NCBI GenBank assembly: GCA_027563145.1
Contig: CP071306.1
Span: 2,046,001 to 2,110,000 of the forward strand
Reading direction: 5' to 3'
Origin: Halocatena halophila
GTDB lineage: Archaea > Halobacteriota > Halobacteria > Halobacteriales > Haloarculaceae
DNA: 64,000 bases
Positions 18,270-28,041 of the stretch are shown piece after piece. The first letter of the stretch is position 1, and every line of letters starts with the position of its first letter. Below the pieces are notes generated by a model, which was not told where the DNA came from, searched no databases, and was given only the letters and a program-made list of their open reading frames with translations. A program made the translations under genes and the position numbers.

Positions 18270-19946
18270 CTATCGCTCGATCTGTACGTCTCCGGCCGGC
18301 ACCCGGAGATGGATGCGCTCAGTTTTTGCAGGATCTTCAGAAGCGTGTTTATCGACACTGTAAACCGTGTACGAACACCCGTTGGGTGTGAATTCGACGA
18401 CGGCGTAGCCCCAGATCGATGAGTCGAAAAATTCGACGTGTGGATTCGCCAGTTTCACGGCTGGTTCTGAGATGTCGCTGGTCGTGAGCCCGTCGTGGGT
18501 TGGAACGACCTCGGAGAGATTTTTCGAAGTGATTGCGGGCGCGACGAACTCGACACCAACGGGGGTCCGGTCTTCGTAGAAGTCGTCACCGCGTTGTTGA
18601 TAGCCCGCCATTGCCGTGTGGATGTCCCCTGTGAGCGTTACCAGGTTATCCACGTCTGCGAACGCATTGGTGAGAATATCGCGCTCGTGTTGATAGCCGT
18701 CCCAGGCGTCGCCGTTCAGCACTGATCCGATGTCAGTGGGCCCAAGCGTTAACGGCATCGAGAGCACTTCGTTGGCCCAGACGGTCCATGTTGTGGAGTG
18801 TTCCTCGATCGCATTCAGAAACCACGACCGCTGGTCGTCCCCGAGCATCGACCGTCCCGGGGTATCGCTCTCACCAATTCCTGGTGGCGGATCCCGATAC
18901 AGCCGTTCGTCAGTAAGGACGAGCGTTACGAGCGATCCGAACGAGAGCGTGTGTTGTAGTCGGAACGCGTTCTGAAGATCTGGATGCGTGGGATTTGGCT
19001 CATAGGTCACACGGACTGGGAGCATTTCGATCCAGGCCTGGATTCCGTCGGCCGTGATCTGCGTTGCGGCGTCGGGCTGCATTCCCTGTGGGTGATCTGG
19101 CAGCCGTGGACTGTCTGTGCTGTCGTCCCAGTAGCGGTCGTTGGCGATCTCGTGGTCGTCCCAGCAGGCGATCAGGGTGTGCTGTTCGAGTGCCCGCTGG
19201 AGATGGCGATCTGAACGGTACTGCCGGTAGAGATAGCGAAAATCTGAAAGCGTATGCGCCACGTCGTTGCCGCTGGGTAATGAAAGCTCTCGATCATCGA
19301 ACTCGCTACCGGCAAACCGGCCATCGGCAGCCTCGTAGATGAAATCACCCAGATGGAGCAGAAAGTCCACATCTTCTGCAGCGATGTGGCTAAACGCACC
19401 GAAATAACCGTTCTGATAGTCCTGACAGGTGGCGACCGCAAACGAGAGACGCTCAATCTGGGCATCTGTCGCCGGTAACGTTCGACACCGTCCGGTGTTG
19501 CTTGCCACGCCGTCGGCGACGAACCGGTAGGCATACTCCGTGTTCGACGCGAGCGCGCCCGTGCAGTCGACCGTGATCGTGTGGTCGGTTGCTGGTCCGA
19601 TTTCCGTGGCCGGAATCGATCGTTCGTACACCAACCGCTCGAACGACGGCGTTGGTGCGATCTGGAGGGCCACTGGTCCGCCAGCGTACTGTATCGGATC
19701 GAGTCGCGTCCAGCAGAGCACCCCAGACGGCGTTGGCCCACCGCTGGCGATCGATTGTGGAAAGAGCTCCTCGCTCGTGGTTGTTGCAGAAACTGGCGCT
19801 GGACGCTGAGTTGGCTCGGTTGCTGTCGGTGTCGCAACGCCACGATCCGCCAGAATCGAGCCGATCGATCCTGCAGCCAACAATGATGTCGTTCCGGAGA
19901 GAAGCGTTCGCCTGTCGAGAGTTTCATCAGAAGTATCACTTTCCAT
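18270..19946 (-). CDS. Secreted PhoD-type alkaline phosphatase
   Basis: A 558-residue phosphatase/phosphodiesterase. The N-terminus DRRTLLSGTTSLLAAGSIG is a twin-arginine signal. A fibronectin-like N-domain (SIASGGPTPSGVLCWTRLDP) precedes the catalytic PhoD domain. Metal ligands are seen in FAVATCQDYQNGYFGAFSHI, LHLGDFIYEA, LIACWDDHEIANDRYW and LTGDIHTAM. It releases phosphate from organic phosphomonoesters or diesters outside the cell. Its position near pstSCAB, and a second paralogue at 59.4 kb, point to phosphate scavenging. Convergent with the DHH gene, with five bases between the stops. Confidence 0.92.
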   Translation of the reverse strand: MESDTSDETLDRRTLLSGTTSLLAAGSIGSILADRGVATPTATEPTQRPAPVSATTTSEELFPQSIASGGPTPSGVLCWTRLDPIQYAGGPVALQIAPTPSFERLVYERSIPATEIGPATDHTITVDCTGALASNTEYAYRFVADGVASNTGRCRTLPATDAQIERLSFAVATCQDYQNGYFGAFSHIAAEDVDFLLHLGDFIYEAADGRFAGSEFDDRELSLPSGNDVAHTLSDFRYLYRQYRSDRHLQRALEQHTLIACWDDHEIANDRYWDDSTDSPRLPDHPQGMQPDAATQITADGIQAWIEMLPVRVTYEPNPTHPDLQNAFRLQHTLSFGSLVTLVLTDERLYRDPPPGIGESDTPGRSMLGDDQRSWFLNAIEEHSTTWTVWANEVLSMPLTLGPTDIGSVLNGDAWDGYQHERDILTNAFADVDNLVTLTGDIHTAMAGYQQRGDDFYEDRTPVGVEFVAPAITSKNLSEVVPTHDGLTTSDISEPAVKLANPHVEFFDSSIWGYAVVEFTPNGCSYTVYSVDKHASEDPAKTERIHLRVPAGDVQIER

Positions 19947-20155
19947 ATCTGTCTGGCGACGGTTCGACGGACCAGTTGAAAAAAGGTGATGAGTTCATCA
20001 TCATTTTATAGATTTTTGATATGTTCAGCCTATAACCCACTACAGATGTGGAGTGTCGAAATATAAGGTAAATGGTGTATAGTTGGGGCCCCCTGCGACA
20101 TTTGCCACGTCCTGTATTGGAGTGTTTTTATCGAACTCTTTGTTTCACATACCGA

Positions 20156-20785
20156 TCACGTTGTCTGACGCTCCAGAGCGAGTTTCACACCGAATCCGAG
20201 AAGAACGCTTCCACTGACAGCACGCAGGGTGGTTTGCACGAATTCGTTTTTCGTAATCACTCGTCTCGCATTCGCTGAGAAAATGGCCAGGAGTGCCTGA
20301 TACACGAATCCAAGCCCGGCAAACATAAATCCCAGCGTGAAAAACTGTACGGGAACGTTTCCGTCGGTTCGAACGAACTGCGGGAGAAAGGCAAGGAAAA
20401 ACAGGGCCACCTTCGGATTTAAGACGTTGATTAACAGCGCACTGCGAAACGATTGGATGGGTGTGTATCCGTCGCTTTCTGGTGTTAGGTCGAATTTCTC
20501 ATCACTTCGCAGTGTTTGGACACCAGTGTAAATCAGGTAGCCTGCTCCCACGAATTTGACCAGGGTGAATGCGAGTGCCGATTGTTGCAAGAGTGCTGAT
20601 AGGCCAACAACGGCCGCAGTGGTGTGAATGATACTCCCGGTTGAAGTGCCCAGTGCGGCCATTACTCCCGCCGAACGGCCGTCACTGATGGCTCGAGTTA
20701 GCGTGAATATGCTATCCGGCCCCGGTGAGATGATGAGCATGAATGCAGCCGGAATGAACGCAAGCAAGACACTCACATTGAGCAT
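20156..20785 (-). CDS. LysE/RhtB-family exporter
   Basis: A 209-residue membrane protein with about six hydrophobic helices. The family signature is at the N-terminus: AAFMLIISPGPDSIFTLTRA. INVLNPKVALFFLAFLPQFV is the second conserved motif. Relatives export basic or neutral amino acids, homoserine or threonine; the substrate here cannot be told. A Bat-like HTH gene lies 91 bases upstream on the same strand and may control it. Confidence 0.9.
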   Translation of the reverse strand: MLNVSVLLAFIPAAFMLIISPGPDSIFTLTRAISDGRSAGVMAALGTSTGSIIHTTAAVVGLSALLQQSALAFTLVKFVGAGYLIYTGVQTLRSDEKFDLTPESDGYTPIQSFRSALLINVLNPKVALFFLAFLPQFVRTDGNVPVQFFTLGFMFAGLGFVYQALLAIFSANARRVITKNEFVQTTLRAVSGSVLLGFGVKLALERQTT

Positions 20786-20876
20786 GGATACTGATCGAAA
20801 GCCATTTGGATATCATCTTTGATCCGTTCGGCAGATTCACAGCCAGCCGTGTTCGCTCTCGCCCTGCGTGGAGCTA

Positions 20877-21560
20877 TCACAGGTCTACCGATCGAATGAT
20901 CTTCGCTTCTGCTCGTCTGAGATGGTCACCAACCGTGCTTCGTGAGATGCCCAGCTCGGTCGCCAGCTCTCGTTGTGTTGTTTGACGGGGAATTGCGTAG
21001 TATCCTGCAGCAATCGCCGTGTCGAGGATTTCGTGCTGACGGGTGGTGAGAGTCCCAGCCACAGTCTCCGGTTGATACGTTCCAGTGCGTTCGAGAACGG
21101 GCACAATCGCGTCGGAAAAGCCCTCAATCAACCCCTGGAGGGCTGACTCCTCGCCCACGAACGTGACCCGAAGGCCGTCGGCTGTCTCTTCGATCGGCCA
21201 GTTGATGCTTACGGGTTCACCATCGAGGAGTTCGAGCACGGAAGCTTCGAGGGCTGTGGGTTCGTACTGGACGAATGCCAGCCACGACTCACCGCCAGTC
21301 ACGGCACTGGAAATGATACGTGAACACTCGGCTTCGATCTCTGCTAGCCGCCTGCAATCGCCCCGGAACCGCGCAACACCAACGACCGTCCCGTCGGTAA
21401 GTCTGTTGAGATACTGGATCGCAACCTGTTTTGCTATGCGCTCTCCATCGAACCGAATCTCTCGCAGATCCTGCGGATCTCTCCGTAACTGCCCATCCGC
21501 TTGCGATCGGACGGATGCTTCAGGACGGAGGATAATGGTGATGTATCGAAGCGCGGTCAC
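20877..21560 (-). CDS. Bat-like helix-turn-helix regulator
   Basis: A 227-residue protein ending in the HTH_10 domain of bacterio-opsin activator-type proteins (LTTRQHEILDTAIAAGYYAI; ELATELGISRSTVGDHLRRA). The N-terminal 160 residues form the usual GAF/BAT-type sensor half with no known ligand. Haloarchaea have many of these regulators and most are unassigned. It is co-oriented with the LysE gene and divergent from a small membrane-protein gene, so either may be its target. Confidence 0.85.
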   Translation of the reverse strand: MTALRYITIILRPEASVRSQADGQLRRDPQDLREIRFDGERIAKQVAIQYLNRLTDGTVVGVARFRGDCRRLAEIEAECSRIISSAVTGGESWLAFVQYEPTALEASVLELLDGEPVSINWPIEETADGLRVTFVGEESALQGLIEGFSDAIVPVLERTGTYQPETVAGTLTTRQHEILDTAIAAGYYAIPRQTTQRELATELGISRSTVGDHLRRAEAKIIRSVDL

Positions 21561-21714
21561 TGCTTACCCCAGTGGGGTTGGTCACCAGCTTTGGACCAAC
21601 GGTTGAGATTTTGACTTTTTGCAATCATCCACCTCCGGAAGTAGCCCAGCAATCATAAAGATAGGGTGCATGACCGACGTAATTGCCAGTAGGGTGTCGC
21701 CCGTATTCCGTTCG

Positions 21715-21966
21715 ATGACAATTCAATCGATCACCCCCCGACGAGTGCTCGCGGCGATTACGACGATCCTCGGAACTAGTATCATATTTCTTGGGATCCT
21801 GTGGATCGTTCAAGGCCTCGGAATCGTCCAGATCGAGCCAATTCTGTGCGTTTCGAACTGTGAACCGATCACCGAACGGTCGATGACGTGGACGGTCGTC
21901 GGTTTGGTGACGACAGCCGTCGGAACCACCCTCGCACTCTTTGGATTCCGCCACAGCCGTCGATGA
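21715..21966 (+). CDS. Small two-helix membrane protein
   Basis: An 83-residue protein with hydrophobic segments at about 11-33 and 54-76, joined by a loop with two cysteines (LCVSNCEP). No family is recognised. The open frame reaches back to 21619, but the ATG at 21715 (MTIQSITPRRVLAAI) gives a normal N-terminus leading straight into the first helix. It is divergent from the Bat-like regulator. Confidence 0.45.
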   Translation: MTIQSITPRRVLAAITTILGTSIIFLGILWIVQGLGIVQIEPILCVSNCEPITERSMTWTVVGLVTTAVGTTLALFGFRHSRR

Positions 21967-22193
21967 CGTGGCGATATGACTGGCTCAACCCCACAGCCGT
22001 GAGCGGCGTCCAGTGTCCAAATCATAGCAATCAGGAGGAACAGACAACCGCAACGTTGGCGAGTACTGTCCGATCAGGAGTGCTATATAGATCACTGATT
22101 AAAACTACCACTCTGTACTGCTCTGGATACCTTATGACGAATCTATATTGCTCATAACAAGCTTCATAGTAGTAATCCCCACTGTTTGAACTG

Positions 22194-23240
22194 ATGGCAC
22201 ACGATCGAGCGGGCCTGCCGTCGGGGGTATCGCGACGTGAGTTCCTGGTGGCGTCCGGAACTGCTGGAATACTAACACTTGCTGGATGTACAGCGGACTC
22301 AAACAGCGGTGGAGACACTGAAAACGGTGATGGGTCCGGGACAGCAGGTAATGACGCAGGCGATCTCTCCGGAGAGATTCGGATATCAGGCAGCAGCACC
22401 GTCTATCCGATTGCACAGGAGATCAGCCGGCAGTTCCAGAAGGAAAACGATGCTGTTGGGTTCAATCTCACACGCGATGGAAGCTCAGGGGGCTTTGAAA
22501 ACGTCTTCATCCCTGGTGACAGCGACATCAACAACGCAAGTCGGCCAATCGCACAAGAGGAAGTCGAGCAGTGTCGAGAGTCCGGCTTCGAACCGGTCGA
22601 GTTTTTCATCGCCCAGGATGCGCTGACCGTCGTCGTCAACAACGATAACGACTGGGTCGAATCGCTCTCGATCGAAACCCTCCAGAAGATCTGGTCACCT
22701 GATAGTGCGCCAAAAACGTGGGCCGATATCAACGAGGAGTGGCCGGACGAACCGTTCGATCTCTACGGCGCAGCAACAACGTCGGGAACGTTCGATTACT
22801 TCACCGAGGCGGTGGTCGGCGAGGAAGGAAAGATCCGTGACGATTTCGAAGGCACAGAAGAAGACGATCTCATCGCCCAGGGCGTCGAGGGCAACAAACA
22901 CGCAATGGGGTATCTTCCGTTTGCCTACTACACGAACAACCCCGATAGCGTCACGGCCCTCTCGCTCAGTGATGGCGGTGACGACCCCGTCGAACCGAGT
23001 CTCGAAGGCGCACAGAGTGGCAACTACCCGCTGGCGCGTCCACTCTTTTTCTATGCCAACGCATCGAAGCTCCAGGAAAAAACCCACCTCCAGGAGTTCA
23101 TCCGCTACTACATCAACCAGTCCGACGAGAGTTTCGTCGCCGAACAGATCGGCTACGTGCCAAGCACGAAAGAGATGGTAGATGAGAACCTCTCGAATCT
23201 AGAGGCCGGTAGCAACGGCGAGTACGAGTGGAGCGCCTGA
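22194..23240 (+). CDS. pstS: Phosphate-binding lipoprotein of the Pst transporter
   Basis: A 348-residue extracytoplasmic phosphate-binding protein. The start has a twin-arginine signal (SRREFLVASGTAGIL) ending in the lipobox LAGC, so it is a Tat-exported lipoprotein. The mature part begins after an acidic, Gly/Asn-rich linker with IRISGSSTVYPIAQEISRQF, and DGSSGGFENVFIPGDSDINN is the phosphate pocket. It heads a four-gene operon. The 93-base upstream region is AT-rich (TCATAGTAGTAATCC about 25 bases before the ATG) and is the likely low-phosphate-controlled promoter. Confidence 0.95.
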   Translation: MAHDRAGLPSGVSRREFLVASGTAGILTLAGCTADSNSGGDTENGDGSGTAGNDAGDLSGEIRISGSSTVYPIAQEISRQFQKENDAVGFNLTRDGSSGGFENVFIPGDSDINNASRPIAQEEVEQCRESGFEPVEFFIAQDALTVVVNNDNDWVESLSIETLQKIWSPDSAPKTWADINEEWPDEPFDLYGAATTSGTFDYFTEAVVGEEGKIRDDFEGTEEDDLIAQGVEGNKHAMGYLPFAYYTNNPDSVTALSLSDGGDDPVEPSLEGAQSGNYPLARPLFFYANASKLQEKTHLQEFIRYYINQSDESFVAEQIGYVPSTKEMVDENLSNLEAGSNGEYEWSA

Positions 23241-23288
23241 CCAGTTAGCCAGAGAGCGCACAGGATACACATTCCATCTTCCTTTCAA

Positions 23289-24290
23289 ATGAGCTCCGAA
23301 TCGAATGCCGCTCGCGAATCGCTCCAACGAAACGACCACGTCGTCCGCACCGAACGACTCTACGCCTGGGCCATCGCTGGAAGTGCATTCCTGACGATTC
23401 TCGTCACCGTCGGAATTGTTCTTGCCCTGCTCGGTGAGGCGCTGACGTTCTGGTCTGCAGTGTCACCGCTCTCGTTTTTCACTGGAACGAAGTGGAGCCC
23501 CATCATCGACGGTGAATACGGTCTGTTGCCGCTCGTGAGCGGGACGCTCATCGTGACGGTCTGTTCGGCACTGATTGCCCTGCCGACGGGGCTCGCGGCC
23601 GCACTCTATCTGAGCGAATACGCAAGCGAACGCACACGATCTTTTCTCAAACCGGCGCTTGAAATTCTTGCTGGCGTTCCGACCGTAATCTACGGCTACA
23701 TGGCGCTCGTCTACATCACGCCGCTGTTTCAGGGGATACTCCCCGTGTCGATTCGGCTCATCCCACCGGGCCTGGATCCCTTGCCGGCGTTCACACTGGT
23801 GATTCCGTCGCTGCAGACGTTCAATGTCCTGTCAGCAAGCATTGTCGTCGGAATCATGATCATTCCAATGGTCTCCTCGATCAGCGAGGATGCGCTGCGA
23901 TCGGTTCCAGATGAGCTTCGTGCGGCTGCCTACGGACTCGGGTCGACAAAGTACGACGTTTCGACGAAAGTCGTCGTCCCGGCGGCCACGTCCGGAATCG
24001 TCGCCTCCTACGTGCTTGCGCTGTCGCGGGCAATTGGTGAGACGATGGCGGTCACGATGGCGATGGGAATGAGCCCACAGCTCCCGTATTTCCCGAATGT
24101 CTTCAGAAATCTCGCAGAATCCAGCCAGACGATGACCGGCGCGATGGTTCAGATCGCCAGTGCCGATTCGCTTGGAGGTGTCACGTACGAGGCGATGTTC
24201 GCACTCGGTCTGACGCTGTTTTTGATCACGCTTTCGATGAACGTGGCTGCTGAACTTGTCCGCCGGCGCTTTCGAGAGGTGTATCAGTGA
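23289..24290 (+). CDS. pstC: Phosphate ABC transporter permease
   Basis: A 333-residue inner permease with six predicted helices. After a helix at about 30-52, the domain includes ALPTGLAAALYLSEYASERT and the cytoplasmic coupling (EAA) loop ISEDALRSVPDELRAAAYGL, followed by LSRAIGETMAVTMAMGMSP. It pairs with PstA to form the phosphate channel. The gene starts 48 bases after pstS and overlaps pstA by one base (TGATG). Confidence 0.95.
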   Translation: MSSESNAARESLQRNDHVVRTERLYAWAIAGSAFLTILVTVGIVLALLGEALTFWSAVSPLSFFTGTKWSPIIDGEYGLLPLVSGTLIVTVCSALIALPTGLAAALYLSEYASERTRSFLKPALEILAGVPTVIYGYMALVYITPLFQGILPVSIRLIPPGLDPLPAFTLVIPSLQTFNVLSASIVVGIMIIPMVSSISEDALRSVPDELRAAAYGLGSTKYDVSTKVVVPAATSGIVASYVLALSRAIGETMAVTMAMGMSPQLPYFPNVFRNLAESSQTMTGAMVQIASADSLGGVTYEAMFALGLTLFLITLSMNVAAELVRRRFREVYQ

Positions 24291-25915
24291 TGGCTGCCGA
24301 CGGCAACACTGAACGGACACTCAGCGTCGATTCAAGGGGTCGGCTTTTGGGCCTCCACGCCACGCTGTTTGAGGCGGTCCTGCTCGGTGCAACGCTGTTC
24401 GGAATCGTCTCGCTTTGTATTCTGTTTGGTTACATCGCGTTCGACGCCTTTCGGCCACTCACGGCATCAATCCGGTGGTATCTGCTGTTTGCGGGGACGC
24501 TCGTCTTGCCCACCACGGCGTTTACCCTGTACGCTCGACGGCGACCGGCCGTTCGGTCTGCGAACACGAAGGCATTTGGCGCCGTTGGTGGGGCGCTCAC
24601 AGTCACTCTCAGCACGTACATCGTCGTTGATGCGCTGAGTCCGTACGACGTGGTTCTCTGTTTGTTGTTCGGTGGGTATCTGCCGGTCGTTCTCTGGCTG
24701 ATCGTTCGTCGAACGAAGCGGACGCCACAGACCGGACTCACAATCATACTCGCCGCCGTGGGCGGACTGGCGGTTGCACACGGTGGGTACGATCTCCTTC
24801 GTCCGATCGTTGGGATCGCTGCCCAGTGGATCGCGTATTTTGGTATCGTCACGCTGCCTGTTGCGTGCGGGCTGTGGATTTTCGGACGCCGGCGATGGTC
24901 ACGACAGACCGCACGTCGCGCTGCACTGAGCGCTCTCGGTGTGGTCTTGCTCATCGTGGCACTCGCGCTCGGTCTGGGTATCGATCCGTCGTTCTGGGTC
25001 GTGGTCCTCTCGGCCTTTGTCATCCCTGTTGCGGTTGTCATCGGTGAGATCGGTGTGACGGACCCAGCTGGTCGAATCGGCTCCGCTGGTCCGTTCGTTC
25101 TCGTCGGTGGCCTTTCGGCCTTTCTCGCCGTCGAACGGCAACTCGGAATCGATGGGCCTGATGGGTATCTCACCGCAACACTCTTGCTGGAGTCCTGGCA
25201 CGGGCTGAACGCGAGTAGCGCCGGCGTCTACCCACAGATTGTGGGCTCGATCGTTACTGTCGGTGTTATGGGCGTGCTAGCGTTCCCAATTGGCATCGGT
25301 GGGGCGCTATATCTCGAAGAGTACGCTCCCAGGACTGGCTGGAGTGGCAGGTTTGCGACGCTCCTTGAGGTGAACATCTCGAATCTCGCTGGCGTTCCAT
25401 CGGTCGTCTATGGACTGCTTGGCCTTGCGCTGTTTCGGAACGCGCTCGGGTTTCCAACCGGGATCGTTCTCTCTGCGGCTGGAACGTTGGGTTTGCTCAT
25501 TCTTCCGATCGTCGTCGTTTCTGCACAGGAGGCGCTTCGATCGGTGCCGGATTCGTTGCGAGAAGCGGCGTTTGGAATGGGAGCCAGTCGCTGGCAAACG
25601 CTTCGAACTGTCGTGTTGCCAGAAGCAATCCCGGGAATGCTCACGGGAACGATCCTGGCACTCGCCAGAGCAATCGGCGAGACAGCACCGCTTGTCATCA
25701 TCGCCGTCGCAACGACGAAATACTCACCGCCGGATGGCGTCCTCTCCAGTGCAACTGTCCTCCCACTGCAGATTTTTGCCGCACGGAGCAACGTCGATCC
25801 CGCATTCAGACACGGAATTGTCCCCGCCGCGGCAGTCGTGTTGCTGGTGTTGTTGTTACTGATGAACACGGCAGCGATCGTGGTGCGAAATCGATTCGAT
25901 CGGAGATCCCAATAA
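24290..25915 (+). CDS. pstA: Phosphate ABC transporter permease with extended N-terminus
   Basis: A 541-residue protein, about twice the usual PstA length. The C-terminal half (about 290-541) is a normal permease: [38 protein letters not shown] and [19 protein letters not shown]. The N-terminal half adds around seven extra hydrophobic helices (beginning near residues 25, 55, 90, 115, 145, 175 and 210) with no domain I can name. Long PstA proteins occur in other haloarchaea. The start overlaps pstC and the stop overlaps pstB by one base each. Confidence 0.92.
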   Translation: MAADGNTERTLSVDSRGRLLGLHATLFEAVLLGATLFGIVSLCILFGYIAFDAFRPLTASIRWYLLFAGTLVLPTTAFTLYARRRPAVRSANTKAFGAVGGALTVTLSTYIVVDALSPYDVVLCLLFGGYLPVVLWLIVRRTKRTPQTGLTIILAAVGGLAVAHGGYDLLRPIVGIAAQWIAYFGIVTLPVACGLWIFGRRRWSRQTARRAALSALGVVLLIVALALGLGIDPSFWVVVLSAFVIPVAVVIGEIGVTDPAGRIGSAGPFVLVGGLSAFLAVERQLGIDGPDGYLTATLLLESWHGLNASSAGVYPQIVGSIVTVGVMGVLAFPIGIGGALYLEEYAPRTGWSGRFATLLEVNISNLAGVPSVVYGLLGLALFRNALGFPTGIVLSAAGTLGLLILPIVVVSAQEALRSVPDSLREAAFGMGASRWQTLRTVVLPEAIPGMLTGTILALARAIGETAPLVIIAVATTKYSPPDGVLSSATVLPLQIFAARSNVDPAFRHGIVPAAAVVLLVLLLLMNTAAIVVRNRFDRRSQ

Positions 25916-26745
25916 TGATCAACCAGGAATCCACACCAGCGGTACAATCGACGGCTGAGACGACAGAACACACCGAATCCACGCAGGCCTCGCGCGGGCC
26001 AGCGATCGAAGCACACGATCTGTCCGTGACCTACGGCACAGAGACAGCGCTTGAGTCGGTCGATATCCAGATCCCTGACAGGCAGATTACGGCAATCATC
26101 GGTCCGTCGGGCTGTGGTAAATCGACATTCTTGCGGTGTATCAACCGTATGAACGACCGCATCGACGCCGCCGCCGTTTCGGGAGCGCTCTCGTTTAAGG
26201 GGACGAACGTCTACGACGAGAGCGTCGATCCGGTTGCGCTTCGACGGCGAATTGGCATGGTGTTTCAACATCCCAATCCGTTTCCCAAGAGCATCTACGA
26301 CAACGTTGCGTATGGGCTGCGGATTCAGGGAATCTCTTCGGAGATTGACGCCCGGGTGAAACTGGCGCTCAAGCGTGCGGCGCTGTACGAAGAGGTCAGC
26401 GACTCCCTCGAAAAAAGCGCGCTTGATCTCTCGGGAGGCCAGCAACAACGGCTGTGTATCGCCCGTGCCATCGCGGTCGATCCGGACGTGTTGCTCATGG
26501 ACGAACCGGCGTCTGCGCTCGATCCGATCGCTACCGCAAAGATCGAAGATCTCATCGCGGAACTCAGCGAGGAGTATACGGTCGTGATCGTCACGCATAA
26601 CATGCAACAGGCGGCCAGAATTTCCGATCGCACAGCGGTGTTTCTCACCGGTGGCGAACTCGTAGAGTACGACGACACGGAGACCATCTTCGAAAATCCG
26701 GAACACGACCGCGTCGAAGACTACATCACCGGCAAGTTCGGATGA
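25915..26745 (+). CDS. pstB: Phosphate ABC transporter ATPase
   Basis: A 276-residue ATPase that powers phosphate import. Walker A is [20 protein letters not shown], the signature motif is [15 protein letters not shown], Walker B is [13 protein letters not shown] and the switch histidine is in [14 protein letters not shown]. The first 30 residues are a polar tail rich in Thr, Glu and Ser. It closes the operon. No phoU gene follows, although that gene often ends pst operons. Confidence 0.96.
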   Translation: MINQESTPAVQSTAETTEHTESTQASRGPAIEAHDLSVTYGTETALESVDIQIPDRQITAIIGPSGCGKSTFLRCINRMNDRIDAAAVSGALSFKGTNVYDESVDPVALRRRIGMVFQHPNPFPKSIYDNVAYGLRIQGISSEIDARVKLALKRAALYEEVSDSLEKSALDLSGGQQQRLCIARAIAVDPDVLLMDEPASALDPIATAKIEDLIAELSEEYTVVIVTHNMQQAARISDRTAVFLTGGELVEYDDTETIFENPEHDRVEDYITGKFG

Positions 26746-26846
26746 TGGTGGTGGACGATCGAGTAGCGAACGTCGTCACTGCTGACTGGCAGACACTCAG
26801 CCTAAAAACGAAAACAAAATAACACGCAGAGCCACCACATTCGTGT

Positions 26847-27035
26847 ATGTCCTCGCCACTCGAACGACCGATAGTTCACTACGGAATTGGTGTGATGAGT
26901 GCCCTGTTGCTCGCTTCCGTCGGGCTACTTCTCGACGGAACGATGCAGCTGATCTTTTTTGGAATCGCAGCGTTTGAACTGATTGTCTTGCCACAGATAC
27001 TGAAAACGGTGGCAGCCGGGGCTGCGACGGACTGA
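26847..27035 (+). CDS. Small membrane protein
   Basis: A 62-residue protein (MSSPLERPIVHYGIGVMSAL...) with two hydrophobic helices at about 13-29 and 33-54. The composition is plausible for a haloarchaeal small membrane protein, and the gap between pstB and the SDR gene has room for it. Function unknown. An A-rich tract (26807-26820) lies about 30 bases upstream and may be either the pst terminator or this gene's promoter. Confidence 0.5.
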   Translation: MSSPLERPIVHYGIGVMSALLLASVGLLLDGTMQLIFFGIAAFELIVLPQILKTVAAGAATD

Positions 27036-27090
27036 ACGCACAGTCACTGTCGCCCAACTGTTCATCAGTCTGAGTCCCTGAGTGGGCTGT

Positions 27091-28041
27091 ATGTTTTCAG
27101 CATCACCGGAGGGCTGGAGTGGAACAGATATCCCTGACCAGTCGGATCGCACGTTCGTCGTCACCGGTGCGAACAGCGGTATCGGCTTTGAGATCACGAA
27201 AGCACTCGCACGTGCTGGGGGTGACGTGGTGATGGCGTGTCGGAGTCTCGACCGAGGGACGACCGCGAGAGACGAAATCACTCGGTCGGTACCCGACGCC
27301 TCACTCACGGTTTGCGAACTCGATCTGGCAGACAGCTCCTCAATCGAATCGTTTGCGAATTCGTTTCTCTCGGCATTCGATCGTCTCGACGTGCTCATCA
27401 ACAACGCCGGCGTCATGTGGACACCATATTCGACAACGGCGGACGGATTCGAACGACAGTTTGGCGTCAACCACCTGGGCCACTTCGCGCTTTCTGGCCT
27501 GTTACTCGATCGCCTGCGCGAGAGTGACGGCGAGAGCCGGATCGTCACCCAGAGCAGCATCGCTCATGCACAGGGACGGATCGATTTCACTGGACGCGAC
27601 TGGCCGGCGGCGTACAACCGACAGGCGGCATACGCACGGAGCAAACTGGCAAATTTGTTGTTCACGTACGAACTCGACCGTCGGCTTCGTGCGGTGGGAT
27701 CCTCGACGATTGGGGTCGCTTCTCATCCAGGACTCACCGAATCCGGGCTCATCACCGGCGACACCGAAACGGAGACTCCCTGGCTCAGGGCTGCGATCGG
27801 CGCACCGATCGTTGGACTGTTCGCACAACCGGCCAGCGACGGCGCGTTGCCGGCTCTGTATGCGGCCACCGCTTCCTCCGTTGATGGTGGTCAGTACATC
27901 GGTCCGGACGGCTTCAAAGCACTCTGGGGCAACCCGACACACGTCGTCTCGAGCGAGCGCTCGTATGACCCCGAACTCGCGCGACAGCTCTGGACACATT
28001 CGGAAGCACAAACGGGCGTCAGTTTCGGACTCGAGACGTGA
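27091..28041 (+). CDS. Short-chain dehydrogenase/reductase
   Basis: A 316-residue Rossmann oxidoreductase. The NAD(P) loop is FVVTGANSGIGFEITKALA, the adenine-site motif is LINNAGVMW, and the catalytic Ser and YxxxK are in IVTQSSIAHAQG and YNRQAAYARSKLANLLF. The arrangement is that of retinol-dehydrogenase-like classical SDRs, which usually prefer NADPH. The substrate is unknown. The ATG at 27091 is chosen over a GTG three codons earlier. Its stop directly abuts the stop of the convergent gene. Confidence 0.88.
   Translation: MFSASPEGWSGTDIPDQSDRTFVVTGANSGIGFEITKALARAGGDVVMACRSLDRGTTARDEITRSVPDASLTVCELDLADSSSIESFANSFLSAFDRLDVLINNAGVMWTPYSTTADGFERQFGVNHLGHFALSGLLLDRLRESDGESRIVTQSSIAHAQGRIDFTGRDWPAAYNRQAAYARSKLANLLFTYELDRRLRAVGSSTIGVASHPGLTESGLITGDTETETPWLRAAIGAPIVGLFAQPASDGALPALYAATASSVDGGQYIGPDGFKALWGNPTHVVSSERSYDPELARQLWTHSEAQTGVSFGLET

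Noticed and set aside
25408-26706. 432-codon minus-strand open frame across pstA and pstB
   Set aside because: It lies antisense to two clearly identified genes, its product is arginine-rich with no family motifs, and long antisense frames are expected in GC-rich coding sequence.
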